Assembly: GCA_002699145.1 (NCBI GenBank)
Contig: PABK01000060.1
Location: 380,308 to 444,307, forward strand
From: Halioglobus sp.
Lineage (GTDB): Bacteria; Pseudomonadota; Gammaproteobacteria; Pseudomonadales; Halieaceae
Direction: 5' to 3'
DNA length: 64,000 nt
In this document: piece by piece, positions 44,684-53,625 of the stretch
Position numbering within the stretch: position 1 is the first letter of the stretch
Layout of the letters: every line of letters begins with the position of its first letter
The notes under the pieces: generated by a model
The model's database searches: none
Seen by the model: only the letters and a program-made list of their open reading frames with translations
What the model was told of the DNA's origin: nothing
Made by a program: the position numbers and the translations under genes

Positions 44684-46330
44684 TCAAAAACTGTACTTCA
44701 GGGTCAGTGCGATATTGTCGCGGTCACTGAGCAGGTAGGTCAGCCCGCCGCCGTCGTAGATGGCGTAGGTGAGGCCCAGGTTCAGGTTGTTGAGGTAGAT
44801 GCCGGTGATGCCCAGGCTCAGCACCCTGGCGCCGTCGAATACCTGCAGTTCCTGCAGGGTGCCGTCGAGGTCGTGCTTGAAGTAGACGGGAACCTTCACA
44901 TCCCAGCCCTGCAGCACGTTGTTGTACGAGAACTCGCCCAGCAGCGAGTAGCCCCACGCACTGTCGTCGAAGCGCAGCTCGTCCGCGTCCGCGCTGGTGA
45001 CTTCCGCGTAAAATCCCTCGAAGGTAAGTACGGTGTCATCGGCGAGGAAGGTCGGGCCGAATACATGGGAGCCGCCCAACTGGCCCTTGAGCAGGTCGCC
45101 GCGCTCCGGATCGCCGGCGGCGTTTACCAGCGGTGTACCGTCGAGGAAGGACAGTTCGCCCTGCACGTTGGTCTCGCCGAGCACGGTGGTGAAACTGGCG
45201 GCGGTGCCCTTGATGTCCTCGAAATAGCGCAGCCTGTAGCTGACGGGTACGGGCTGGGGAGAACCCGGCACCTCGATGTAGTCCAGGACGAAAGACGGTT
45301 TCTTGTCATGGCCCTGCACGTGGTAGATGCCGACGTCCCAGTTGTCCCGGGTGATGTAGTGGAAGGCGAGGCCCCATTGGCCACTGTCACTGGCGTTGTC
45401 ATCGCGCGTTCGCGGTACGCCGCGCAGATTGAACTCGTTGCCGCGGATTTCCTCGGGCACCAGCGGGCTGTCGGGTGTCGGTATCAGGAAGGCATTGGCG
45501 CCAGGCCCTACCTGGTCGGTGTAGGAAAAATAGCTGCCCACACCGTTGAGGTCGTTCTCCAGCCATTCGTACTGGTAGTACGCCTCCATGGTCAGGTGGG
45601 CGAGGATATCCACCTGGGCGTATAGCGCACCGGTGGGCAGGAAAATTTCCTTCACCTCGACCCCGGGTACGTTCGCCGCCTGGGCATCCACGCGATTCTG
45701 TATGCTGTTGACGCCCTGGTAGAAGGTGGATTCCCCCCAGTTGATCACCTGCCGCCCCAGGCGCAGGTCCATCAGCCGGTCCCCGGGCAGTTCCCAGGTG
45801 CCGTAGGCGAAAGCGTCGAGAAACTCGACGGTGTCGCCATGGGTGTCCCGGGTCTGCCGCGGAAATTCGCCACGTTGCGTGTCGCCGCCGTAGATGAGAC
45901 CGCTGTTGTAGGTGGGATAGTCGACGGCGCCGAGGTCCGTGTCGTTGTCCCGGTAGACCCGATCGTAGAAGGCCCGCCCGCGCAGGAACAACCCGTAGTC
46001 CTGCCAGCGCAAATCGAGATCGACCAGTAGCGTCAGGCGATTGGAGATGAGACCCGTGTCGAAATTGTTGTTGCCGTCATTGCCGTTGATGAGCAGTGTT
46101 TGCTGCTCCGCGTAGCGCGGGTCGGTCAGCGGCAGGAACGGGTCCTCCTGCAGGTCCCGCAGGAACTGTCGACCGGTCAGCGCGTCGTCCCGGTCCTCCA
46201 CCCGCCACTGCGCGCCCCAGGTGGCGGTGGAATCGACCGACAGCTCCACACCGTTGTCCAGGCTGAATTCCAGTGCCAGTACCGGCATGACGTACAGCAG
46301 CAGGCCTGCGACAGCGAATCTCCTGGTCAT
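44684..46330 (-). CDS. DUF1302 outer-membrane beta-barrel protein, cassette A
   Basis: The 548-residue protein has a signal peptide (MTRRFAVAGLLLYVMPVLA). Its many amphipathic strands contain the family patterns LRWQDYGLFLRGRAFYD, DLRLGRQVINWGESTFYQGVNSIQN, KEIFLPTGALYAQVDI, QYEWLENDLNGVG and ASDSGQWGLAFHYITRD, and it ends in an aromatic strand (IALTLKYSF) like barrel proteins. It is probably an outer-membrane channel or receptor for a lipophilic compound. Its start overlaps the RND transporter stop by four bases. The paralogue is at 51771. Confidence 0.9.
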   Translation of the reverse strand: MTRRFAVAGLLLYVMPVLALEFSLDNGVELSVDSTATWGAQWRVEDRDDALTGRQFLRDLQEDPFLPLTDPRYAEQQTLLINGNDGNNNFDTGLISNRLTLLVDLDLRWQDYGLFLRGRAFYDRVYRDNDTDLGAVDYPTYNSGLIYGGDTQRGEFPRQTRDTHGDTVEFLDAFAYGTWELPGDRLMDLRLGRQVINWGESTFYQGVNSIQNRVDAQAANVPGVEVKEIFLPTGALYAQVDILAHLTMEAYYQYEWLENDLNGVGSYFSYTDQVGPGANAFLIPTPDSPLVPEEIRGNEFNLRGVPRTRDDNASDSGQWGLAFHYITRDNWDVGIYHVQGHDKKPSFVLDYIEVPGSPQPVPVSYRLRYFEDIKGTAASFTTVLGETNVQGELSFLDGTPLVNAAGDPERGDLLKGQLGGSHVFGPTFLADDTVLTFEGFYAEVTSADADELRFDDSAWGYSLLGEFSYNNVLQGWDVKVPVYFKHDLDGTLQELQVFDGARVLSLGITGIYLNNLNLGLTYAIYDGGGLTYLLSDRDNIALTLKYSF

Positions 46331-48675
46331 GGTGGCGTCTCCCGCGATAGTAGATGGCTGGCCAGCGCCGGTAACAGCGTCAGCGCCCCGACCATGTTGA
46401 ACACGAACATGAAGGTCAGCAGTTTGCCCATGTCCGCCTGGAACTTGATCGGTGAAGACACCCAGGTTGCCACCCCCACGGCCAGCGTGATCCCGGTGAA
46501 GGCCACCGCCTTGCCGGTCGAGTAGAGTGTCCGGCGATAAGCTTCAGCCACCGCCAGGCCCTCGCGCAGGAAGTGCGCGAGTCGGGCGTATACGTAGATC
46601 CCGTAATCCACCCCGACGCCGACACCCAGGGCAATGACCGGCAGTGTGGCCACCTTGACCCCGATACCCAGCGTCGCCATCAGCGCCTGGCAGAGGATCG
46701 AGGTCAGCGCCAGCGGCAGGAGGATACAGACCACGGCGCGCAGGGTGCCGAAGCTGATGTACACCAGCAGGGCGACGACCGTATACACCAGGTAGAGCAT
46801 GCGGTTGCGCGACCGCTCTATCTCCTGGTTGGTGGCGGCCTCGATGCCGGCGCTGCCGGCGGCCGGCACGAAACGAATGCGCTCGCTGTTGTGCTGCGCG
46901 GCGAAGGCCTCGACCATCTGTACCACGCGATCCAGGGTGTTTGCGCGATGGTCGGAGAGGAAGGCGATGACCGGGGAGAGACTGCACTGTGCGTTGATCA
47001 GCTGTTCGGGTATCTGCCCGAAGGTGGAATTCAGCGCCAGTTGATTGCGGGTGATCGTGGCCCACTTGAGGCTGCCCTCGTTGTACCCGCTGAGCACCAG
47101 GCGCGACACCGTCGGCGAGCCGATAACCGATTCCACGCCCTCGACGTTTTCCAGGCGCCACATGAAATGGTCGATCAAGGCCATGTTGTCGTAGTCGGAA
47201 CAGCGCTCCGGCGGGGTCTCGACCATGATTACCATGAGGTCGGAACTGGTGCCGTAGTGTTCGTTGATGTAGGCGCTGTCGCGATTGTAGCGCGAGTCGG
47301 GATGCAGCTCCGGCGCGCCCGCATCGAGATCGCCGATCTGCAGGTCGCGGGCCTGGTAGACACCCAGTGCCGCCAGCGCCAGGGCAATGACGATGATGAC
47401 GCGCGACCCGCGCGGTTGCGCGCAGCGCGCGATCAGTTCCCAGTGGGGTTTTTTCTGCTCCGGCCCGGCGCGCATCCGCGCCACGCTGCGAGTATGCAGC
47501 CGGCGATAGGACATGATAATGGGTAACAACACCAGGTTGGTCAGGATGACCACGGCCACGCCAACGCTGGCGGCGACCCCGAGGTCGCGGATCACCTCGA
47601 TCGGGATGAGCAGCATGGTCAGGAAGCCCACCGCGTCGGATACCAGCGCGGTGATGCCGGGTACGTACAGGCTGCGGAACGCGCCCCGGCTGGCCTCCAG
47701 GCTGCTGCTGTCGCCCTCGCTGCGCACGGCGATGCCGTTGACCACCTGCACGCCGTGACTGATGCCGATGGCAAACACCAGGAAGGGCACGAGAATGGAG
47801 TACGCGTTGAGGCCGTAACCCAGCAGGTGCAGCAGCCCCAGCTGCCAGGTGACAGCCGTCAGGCAGCAGAGCAGGACTATCGCGGTAGCGGGTATGCTGT
47901 AGGAATAGAAATAGAGCAGGATCGCGGTGATGCCGGCGGTGATGACGCCGAAGATGAGGATCGCACGAATCCCGTCCAGCAGGTCGCCGACCATCTTGGC
48001 GAAGCCGACGATACGGATATTGACACCCTCGCCCTGGAATTTTTCGCGAATATCCGCTTCCAGCGCGTTGGCAAACGCCCAGTAGTCCAGTGGTTCGCCG
48101 CTGCGGGGGTCGCGGTCGAACAGCGGGGCTTCGACGATGGACGAGCGGAAGTCGTCGGCGACCAGGCGCCCGAGTTCGCCCGAGCGCAGGATATTGGTGC
48201 GCAGTTGCTCCATCGCCGCCGGGCTGCCGTCGTAGCGGGCGTCGATGACCTTGTCACCCTCGAAGCCTTCTTCGGTGACCTCGGTCCAGCGCACGTTCGG
48301 GGTCCACAGTGAGCGCATCCTGTTGCGATCGACCCCCGGCATGTAGAACAGCTCGTCGGTCACCTCGCGCAGCGTGTCCAGGTAAGCGGCGTCCAGGATG
48401 TCGCCCTGGCGCGCCTGCACCACGATCTGTATGGTGGTGCCCGCGGCGCCCAGTTCCTCGATATGGCGCATCATGGCCTGTATATAGGGGTGCTCCTGCG
48501 GGATCATTTTCTCGAAACTGGCATCCGGTTGCAGTTTCGACGCCTGCCAACCCAGCACGAGCGTCAACAGCGCGAACAGCGCCAACCACAGGGGACGGCG
48601 GCTGAAAATCAGCTGTTCCAGCCGCGGTATCTCCTGACCCCAGCGGTAGGTGTGCGGTGAGGCCGGTTCGCTCAT
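46327..48675 (-). CDS. MMPL/RND-family transporter, cassette A
   Basis: This is a 782-residue inner-membrane protein with twelve predicted helices in two repeats, each followed by a large periplasmic loop. Marks include the N-terminal loop LQPDASFEKMIPQEHPYIQAM, LWTPNVRWTEVTEEGFEG, the helix-4 type segment VPFLVFAIGISHGVQVVNG, a second loop with LHPDSRYNRDSAYINEHYGTSSDL, and VATLPVIALGVGVGVDYGIYVYARL. It resembles MmpL/HpnN-type lipid exporters more than AcrB-type drug pumps, and no membrane-fusion gene is present. It overlaps both the YCF48 and DUF1302 genes by four bases, so the parts are made together. Confidence 0.92.
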   Translation of the reverse strand: MSEPASPHTYRWGQEIPRLEQLIFSRRPLWLALFALLTLVLGWQASKLQPDASFEKMIPQEHPYIQAMMRHIEELGAAGTTIQIVVQARQGDILDAAYLDTLREVTDELFYMPGVDRNRMRSLWTPNVRWTEVTEEGFEGDKVIDARYDGSPAAMEQLRTNILRSGELGRLVADDFRSSIVEAPLFDRDPRSGEPLDYWAFANALEADIREKFQGEGVNIRIVGFAKMVGDLLDGIRAILIFGVITAGITAILLYFYSYSIPATAIVLLCCLTAVTWQLGLLHLLGYGLNAYSILVPFLVFAIGISHGVQVVNGIAVRSEGDSSSLEASRGAFRSLYVPGITALVSDAVGFLTMLLIPIEVIRDLGVAASVGVAVVILTNLVLLPIIMSYRRLHTRSVARMRAGPEQKKPHWELIARCAQPRGSRVIIVIALALAALGVYQARDLQIGDLDAGAPELHPDSRYNRDSAYINEHYGTSSDLMVIMVETPPERCSDYDNMALIDHFMWRLENVEGVESVIGSPTVSRLVLSGYNEGSLKWATITRNQLALNSTFGQIPEQLINAQCSLSPVIAFLSDHRANTLDRVVQMVEAFAAQHNSERIRFVPAAGSAGIEAATNQEIERSRNRMLYLVYTVVALLVYISFGTLRAVVCILLPLALTSILCQALMATLGIGVKVATLPVIALGVGVGVDYGIYVYARLAHFLREGLAVAEAYRRTLYSTGKAVAFTGITLAVGVATWVSSPIKFQADMGKLLTFMFVFNMVGALTLLPALASHLLSRETPP

Positions 48676-49805
48676 GGGTGGCCCCCGAAAGGATGCACGC
48701 GGTGGATACCGCCCTGGCCCACCAGGATGGCGTGATCGGCTGCGTGCGCTACCGCGCTCAGGCCCTGGCGACCGCCCCAGTCGCGCGGCGCGAAGCTGGC
48801 GCCGCCGTCGCCGCTGACCAGCAGTGTGCCGACCGCCCCCACCAGCAGCGCGTAGCGGCGGTTGATAAACACGCCGCCCGCCAGCGAGCGCGCGCTGCCC
48901 GTAGCGACCCGCTGCCAGCTGCGACCGCCGTCGACGCTGCGAAACGCGTTCCCGCCCAGCCCGAACACGACCAGCGTATTCGTGCCCGGCGCCCGGATGA
49001 TGCCGAACCAGGAGCCCTCATAGGGTGTTGCCAGCGTCTCCCAGGTGGCACCGCCATCCCCGCTGTGGAACAGCAGGCCTCCCTCGGCGGCAATCCACAG
49101 TTTACCGTCGGGTCCGCCGGTGATGGCGTTGAGGTGAAATTCGTAGGGGTTGTCCAGCGCCGCACCCTGCGCTGTCCAGGTAACGCCCCCGTCGGTGGTG
49201 CGCAGCAGCGTGTTGAACGCGCCCACGGCCAGGCCGGTCAGGTCATCGACGAAAAAGACGTCCAGCAGGGGGGCGGTATGTACGGGTTCGGCCATGCGCT
49301 CCCGGGCGAGGTCGCGCTGCGCCTCGAGTTCCGCCAGTTCGCTGCAGGCCGACAGGCGTTCGTCCGGCAAGGCCTTCGACCCCAGCCTGCGCAGGCAGGC
49401 TTCCACGGCTGTCTCCAGGCGGGCGAGGTTTTGCCGGTCCAGGCGGCGCTGCGCCGCCAGGCCATCGCGTTGCACCGTCCAGCGCATGCCGCCATCCACG
49501 CTGACCAGGATTTGTCCATCATGTCCCACGGCCCAGCCCCGCTGCGGGCTGGGAAACGCCAGCGCGGTGAGCATGACGCGCGTGGGCACGGCGGCCTGCG
49601 TCCAGTTGCTGCCGCCGTCGTCACTGTACAGGATGTGCCCGTGGTCGCCGGTCACCAGCAACCTGTCGCCGACGCGCAGCGCATCGAGCAACAGTGAGCG
49701 AGTGGCGCCGGGCAGGATGAGCGAGTGCTGCGCACCGGCCGGCAGCGCGAACAGGCACAGGCACAGACACAGACAGAGCGCGGTGATGCGCGGGCGCAGG
49801 ACCAT
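48672..49805 (-). CDS. YCF48/BNR-repeat periplasmic beta-propeller, cassette A
   Basis: The ATG at 49805 gives 377 residues. A signal peptide with alternating Leu-Cys (residues 10-18) is followed by repeated Asp-box blades: LYSDDGGSNWTQA, GWAVGHDGQILVSVDGGMRWTVQ, LLRTTDGGVTWTAQG, LFHSGDGGATWETL and AFRSVDGGRSWQRV. Residues about 114-175 break the propeller with a helix-rich insert (AAQRRLDRQNLARLETAVEAC and on). The fold is that of the photosystem II assembly factor YCF48, but here it belongs to an RND/DUF1302 export cassette. It overlaps the small gene upstream by one base and the transporter downstream by four. Confidence 0.88.
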   Translation of the reverse strand: MVLRPRITALCLCLCLCLFALPAGAQHSLILPGATRSLLLDALRVGDRLLVTGDHGHILYSDDGGSNWTQAAVPTRVMLTALAFPSPQRGWAVGHDGQILVSVDGGMRWTVQRDGLAAQRRLDRQNLARLETAVEACLRRLGSKALPDERLSACSELAELEAQRDLARERMAEPVHTAPLLDVFFVDDLTGLAVGAFNTLLRTTDGGVTWTAQGAALDNPYEFHLNAITGGPDGKLWIAAEGGLLFHSGDGGATWETLATPYEGSWFGIIRAPGTNTLVVFGLGGNAFRSVDGGRSWQRVATGSARSLAGGVFINRRYALLVGAVGTLLVSGDGGASFAPRDWGGRQGLSAVAHAADHAILVGQGGIHRVHPFGGHP

Positions 49806-49996
49806 CACTCCTGGATCGGGTTCCGGTAGAGAAGCAATTCCAGTATCCCGCCGCGCACAGAGAATTCGACGTACTGCTCGGGTACGTTGCGCAGCCAGAG
49901 GTCGCCCCACACGGGCATGTCGCGCGCACCGTGCGCCGCCAGGCGCGAAATCGCGAGGGCGAGCAGGCAGGCAGAACTGGCAAGCAGTCGACGCAT
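49805..49996 (-). CDS. Small exported protein at the head of cassette A
   Basis: This short reading frame of about 63 residues starts at ATG 49996; GTG 50005 adds three residues. It has a signal-like N-terminus (MRRLLASSACLLALAISRLAA) followed by PVWGDLWLRNVPEQYVEFSVRGGILELLLYRNP. The stop overlaps the YCF48 start by one base (TGATG), which supports real translation. I recognise no family. It may be a periplasmic subunit or chaperone of the cassette. No counterpart is seen in cassette B. Confidence 0.55.
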   Translation of the reverse strand: MRRLLASSACLLALAISRLAAHGARDMPVWGDLWLRNVPEQYVEFSVRGGILELLLYRNPIQE

Positions 49997-50196
49997 AGGG
50001 GGCACTCAACCTGGGTGGGCCAGGATAATTATTGCTTATGCCTGCAGTATAGTTAGCGCGCGCCACACGGGTGATTGGCATAGGTCAATGTTTGCTCGCT
50101 CTGGCGGATTCTGCCGGTCGCGTACCGACCAGGCGGCAACCGCCGCGCTGGAACGGCCCGGGAATATGGCCTAGGCTGGGGGGGAGGGGAGTGTTC

Positions 50197-51570
50197 ATGG
50201 GCAAACTGACTTTCCAGGACAGCACGTTTTTACGGCTGGAATCGGAGCGCCGTCCGTTTCATGTGGCCGGCCTGATGATTTTTAAACCTCCGGCGGATAT
50301 GCCGCGTGGTTATATGGGGAGATTGGCGCGGGACTGCGGCCGGCTGAACGAAATCTGGCCCATCCTCAACCAGCGCCTGAGCGACCCCGACGACCTGGGC
50401 AGGGCGCGCTGGGTGGAAGCGGGGGATTACGACCCGGCGCGGCATGTCTTGCACTACGCGTTGCGGCCCGGGGGGCGCATGGATGACCTGCTGCAGCTGG
50501 TCACCGCCGTGCATGAGCGTAAACTCGACCGCGGACGCCCACTGTGGGAAATCCATATCATCGAGGGCCTGCCGGGCAATAAATTCGCCCTCTACTGTAA
50601 GGTGCATCACGCGCTCGTGGACGGTGTCGGCGCGCTGCAGATGGTCGATGCGATCTTCAGTACTTCACCGACGCGGCGTTTCAGGCCGGCCCCCGCGCTG
50701 ACGGCCGAAACATCTCGCGCGAGGCGGCTTGATATCGGGCGGCGCATGCGCGAGTTGGTCGAGCAGGCCAGGCACCAGTCGGCGGCCATGCCGGAGATAC
50801 TGATGCTACTGGCGCATATGAGCCGTGATGCACTGCGCGGTGATGGTTCTGGTATGACACTGCCGTTCACGGCGCCGCAGAGCATTTTCAACCGGGATGT
50901 CGATTCACGGCGCTGTATCGCCACCTGTGACCTTCCCCTGGGCCAGGTCCGCGCCATTGCACGCGCATACGGTGGAACCGTGAATGACGTGCTGCTGGCC
51001 GTCTGTGGAGGCGCGTTGCGCCACTATCTTGGCGCTCAGAAAGCGCTGCCGAAAAAATCCCTGGTAGCCGGATTGCCGGTGTCGCTCAAGCACGCGGGAG
51101 AGACACAGGGGAACCGGTTGAGTTTCATTCTCTGCCCGTTCTTTACCGAGGAATCGAGCCCCCGGCGGCGCCTGCAGCGCGTGATCCGCAGCACCTCCCG
51201 GGCGAAGACCGAACTGTCGCGTATGACCCCGGCCGCGTCGCAGGATTTTGCCAATATGCTGCTGATGCCGACCGTCCTGTTGACACTCACGGGCAATGTG
51301 TCGCGGGTCAACCCGGCCATCAACGCCATCTTTTCCAATGTGCCGGGCTCCAGGCAGAGGCTCTACCTGCAGGGCTCCGAACTGCAGGCGCTGTACCCGT
51401 TGTCGGTAGTCACCGACGGCATGGGCATCAATATTACGGTGATCAGCTACGTCAACAAGCTGTGTTTCGCCGTTACCAGCTGCCCGACCGAACAGCCGAA
51501 TATCAACGCTATCGGCAAACTGCTGCAGCAGAGCTTTGCCGAGTTGAAGCATGCCTGTCGGTCGCGTTGA
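50197..51570 (+). CDS. Wax ester synthase / diacylglycerol acyltransferase (WS/DGAT)
   Basis: The ATG at 50197 follows a GGGGAGGGGAG ribosome site and gives 457 residues. The N-terminal condensation-like domain has the catalytic HHALVDG at 137-143, preceded by RPLWEIHIIEGLPGNKFALYCKV. The C-terminal DUF1298 region has GGTVNDVLLAVCGGALRHYL, VAGLPVSLK, PAINAIFSNVPGSRQRLYLQG and YPLSVVTDGMGINITVISYVNKLCFAV. It joins fatty acyl-CoA to a long-chain alcohol or diacylglycerol at the membrane. It stands between two oppositely oriented transporter cassettes, which suggests that they handle its substrate or product. Confidence 0.93.
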   Translation: MGKLTFQDSTFLRLESERRPFHVAGLMIFKPPADMPRGYMGRLARDCGRLNEIWPILNQRLSDPDDLGRARWVEAGDYDPARHVLHYALRPGGRMDDLLQLVTAVHERKLDRGRPLWEIHIIEGLPGNKFALYCKVHHALVDGVGALQMVDAIFSTSPTRRFRPAPALTAETSRARRLDIGRRMRELVEQARHQSAAMPEILMLLAHMSRDALRGDGSGMTLPFTAPQSIFNRDVDSRRCIATCDLPLGQVRAIARAYGGTVNDVLLAVCGGALRHYLGAQKALPKKSLVAGLPVSLKHAGETQGNRLSFILCPFFTEESSPRRRLQRVIRSTSRAKTELSRMTPAASQDFANMLLMPTVLLTLTGNVSRVNPAINAIFSNVPGSRQRLYLQGSELQALYPLSVVTDGMGINITVISYVNKLCFAVTSCPTEQPNINAIGKLLQQSFAELKHACRSR

Positions 51571-51770
51571 TCTGTCGCCACCCGGTCGCGGCGCGCCAGC
51601 AAGGCCGGCGGGCGACGTCTTGCCAGCGGCCGGAAAATTTCTTTTTGCCAATCATGGCCTACACTTGATCGAGGACAACTTCCGGCAGCGAAATCCTGTC
51701 TATGATCCGCCGTTGAGCGATACAAAGCTGTTGGGAATCTTTACCTGCCTCGACCAAGGGGGATATAAGA

Positions 51771-53603
51771 ATGATGGATGTCCTGCGCCACACGATCACC
51801 GTCGCCACAGGCCTGGCAGCCTGCCTGGCCGGGCACAATGCAATCGCCACGACGTTCGACCTGGGGCCTTTTGAGGGCAATTTCACCTCCACGCTGTCGA
51901 TCGGTGCGAGTTGGAGAACCGAAGACCCCTCCAGGCGCGTGGTTTCTCCCGGTAACACCAACGGCAAGGGCCGCGCGGCCTCCAGCACGGCGGATGACGG
52001 CAATCTCAACTACGACCAGGGGGATATGTACTCCCTGCTGGTGAAAGGCGTGCACGACCTGCAACTGGACGCGGACCGGTATGGCTTCTTCACCCGCTTC
52101 AAGTACTGGTACGATTACGCGCTGGACAAGGAGAAAGTCGACCACGGCCACGCGGCGACGAACTACGAGGCCGACAGCAGGCTCGATACCTCGCGTTTCG
52201 AGGACCTGGCGCAGAAGGACGGCTTTGAGTTCCTCGACTACTACGCCTACGCCAGTTTCGATATCGGCGATTCGCCGCTGGAACTGCGCGCCGGCAATAT
52301 GGTGCTGAGCTGGGGTGAGAGCACGTTCATCCAGAACGGCGTCAACGTGATCAACCCCTTCGACGTCACCGCCCTGCGCCGGCCGGGCTCGGAGATCAAG
52401 GAAGCGCTGTTGCCGGTGGGTATGGTCTACGGCAATCTCGGTGTGACCTATGACCTCAGCATTGAGGCGTTTTATCAGTACGAGTGGCAGCGCACGGTAG
52501 TCGACGAATGCGGTACCTTCTGGAACTCTGCTGACCCCTACGGCGGCGGCTGCAACTACCTGACCGCCACGGCCACGTCGTCGGACCGTGACCAGTTTTT
52601 GACCGGCTTTACCATCCCGCGTATCGGGGACGACGAGGCGTCGGATTCGGGGCAGTGGGGTATCGCCGCGCGCTATTTCGTCGAATCCCTGAACGCGAGC
52701 GAGTTCGGCTTCTACTACCTCAACGTACACAATCGCACCCCGATTTTCAGCGGCCGCAACGCCACGCAAAACTTTGGTTCGCCGTTCATCCTGGGAGCGG
52801 ATCCCGCCTACTTCTTCGAGTTTCCGGAAGATGTGGATGTCTGGGGCCTGACCTTCGCCACGAATATCGGTGAGTGGGCGTGGTCCGGGGAACTGAGCTA
52901 CCGCGACGACTTTCCCCTGCAGATCAACACCGTCGACCTGCTGCAGGCCCTGGCCCTGGGCGACCTGGCGGAGTGGTCGCCAATGCTGCCGCGTTCGCAG
53001 GCGGCGGGGGCCGGCAACGTGGTGCACGGTTACGACGAGGTGTCCTACACCCAGCTGCAAACCACCTTCATCCGCTTCTTCGAACAGGTCTTCGGCGCGG
53101 ACCGGCTGTCCTTCGCGGCCGAACTGGGCGCGACCTGGATAGGCGACATGGACGACGACATCAACTACGGGCGCTCTTCGGCCTACGGTATCAACACCTT
53201 CAAACCGTTCATCAGCGAGGAGTTCAACGTGCCGGTTACCTGCAGTTCCCACCCGGCGCTGGAGCCGCTGGGGGTGGTGCCCAACGGCAATGCGAGCTAC
53301 TGCGAGGATGAGGGCTTTGTCGAGGATTTCTCCTTCGGTTACCGGGTGCGCGCCGGGCTGGAATACTCCGACGCGTTCGCCGGCATCAACCTGACCCCGA
53401 ATATGGCCTGGTCCCACGACGTCGAGGGCACCTCGCCGCCGCCCAACTTCATCGAGGATCGCATGGCGCTGAGCATTGGCCTGAAAGCCGATTACCTGAG
53501 CACCTACCAGGCGGACATTTCCTACACGACCTTTTTCGGCGCGGACTATAACGATCAGGAAGACCGGGACTTCATCTCGCTGAGTTTCTCGGCCGCATTC
53601 TGA
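51771..53603 (+). CDS. DUF1302 outer-membrane beta-barrel protein, cassette B
   Basis: This is a 610-residue paralogue of the protein at 44684, with a signal peptide ending near NAIAT. Shared family marks are DRYGFFTRFKYWYDYA, SPLELRAGNMVLSWGESTFIQNGVNVINP, SEIKEALLPVGMVYGNLGV, QYEWQRTVVDECG and ASDSGQWGIAARYFVE, with a terminal strand FISLSFSAAF ending in Phe. It contains two or more Cys residues in loops (around CGTFW and GGCNYL) that could form a disulfide. It begins the cassette B operon, and DUF1329 follows after 22 bases. Confidence 0.9.
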   Translation: MMDVLRHTITVATGLAACLAGHNAIATTFDLGPFEGNFTSTLSIGASWRTEDPSRRVVSPGNTNGKGRAASSTADDGNLNYDQGDMYSLLVKGVHDLQLDADRYGFFTRFKYWYDYALDKEKVDHGHAATNYEADSRLDTSRFEDLAQKDGFEFLDYYAYASFDIGDSPLELRAGNMVLSWGESTFIQNGVNVINPFDVTALRRPGSEIKEALLPVGMVYGNLGVTYDLSIEAFYQYEWQRTVVDECGTFWNSADPYGGGCNYLTATATSSDRDQFLTGFTIPRIGDDEASDSGQWGIAARYFVESLNASEFGFYYLNVHNRTPIFSGRNATQNFGSPFILGADPAYFFEFPEDVDVWGLTFATNIGEWAWSGELSYRDDFPLQINTVDLLQALALGDLAEWSPMLPRSQAAGAGNVVHGYDEVSYTQLQTTFIRFFEQVFGADRLSFAAELGATWIGDMDDDINYGRSSAYGINTFKPFISEEFNVPVTCSSHPALEPLGVVPNGNASYCEDEGFVEDFSFGYRVRAGLEYSDAFAGINLTPNMAWSHDVEGTSPPPNFIEDRMALSIGLKADYLSTYQADISYTTFFGADYNDQEDRDFISLSFSAAF

Positions 53604-53625
53604 GCAGATAAAGCTGGAGCATTTC

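Noticed and set aside
46327-48675. Classical multidrug RND efflux pump
   Set aside because: No membrane-fusion protein or TolC-type gene is linked, and the sequence and size (782 residues) fit the MMPL/HpnN group instead.
48672-49805. Photosystem II assembly factor
   Set aside because: The YCF48 fold is present, but no photosynthesis gene is nearby; the genes sit in RND transporter operons.
51571-51770. Promoter of cassette B
   Set aside because: TATGAT at 51701-51706 looks like a -10, but nothing resembling a -35 lies 16-18 bases upstream, so I could not fix a promoter.
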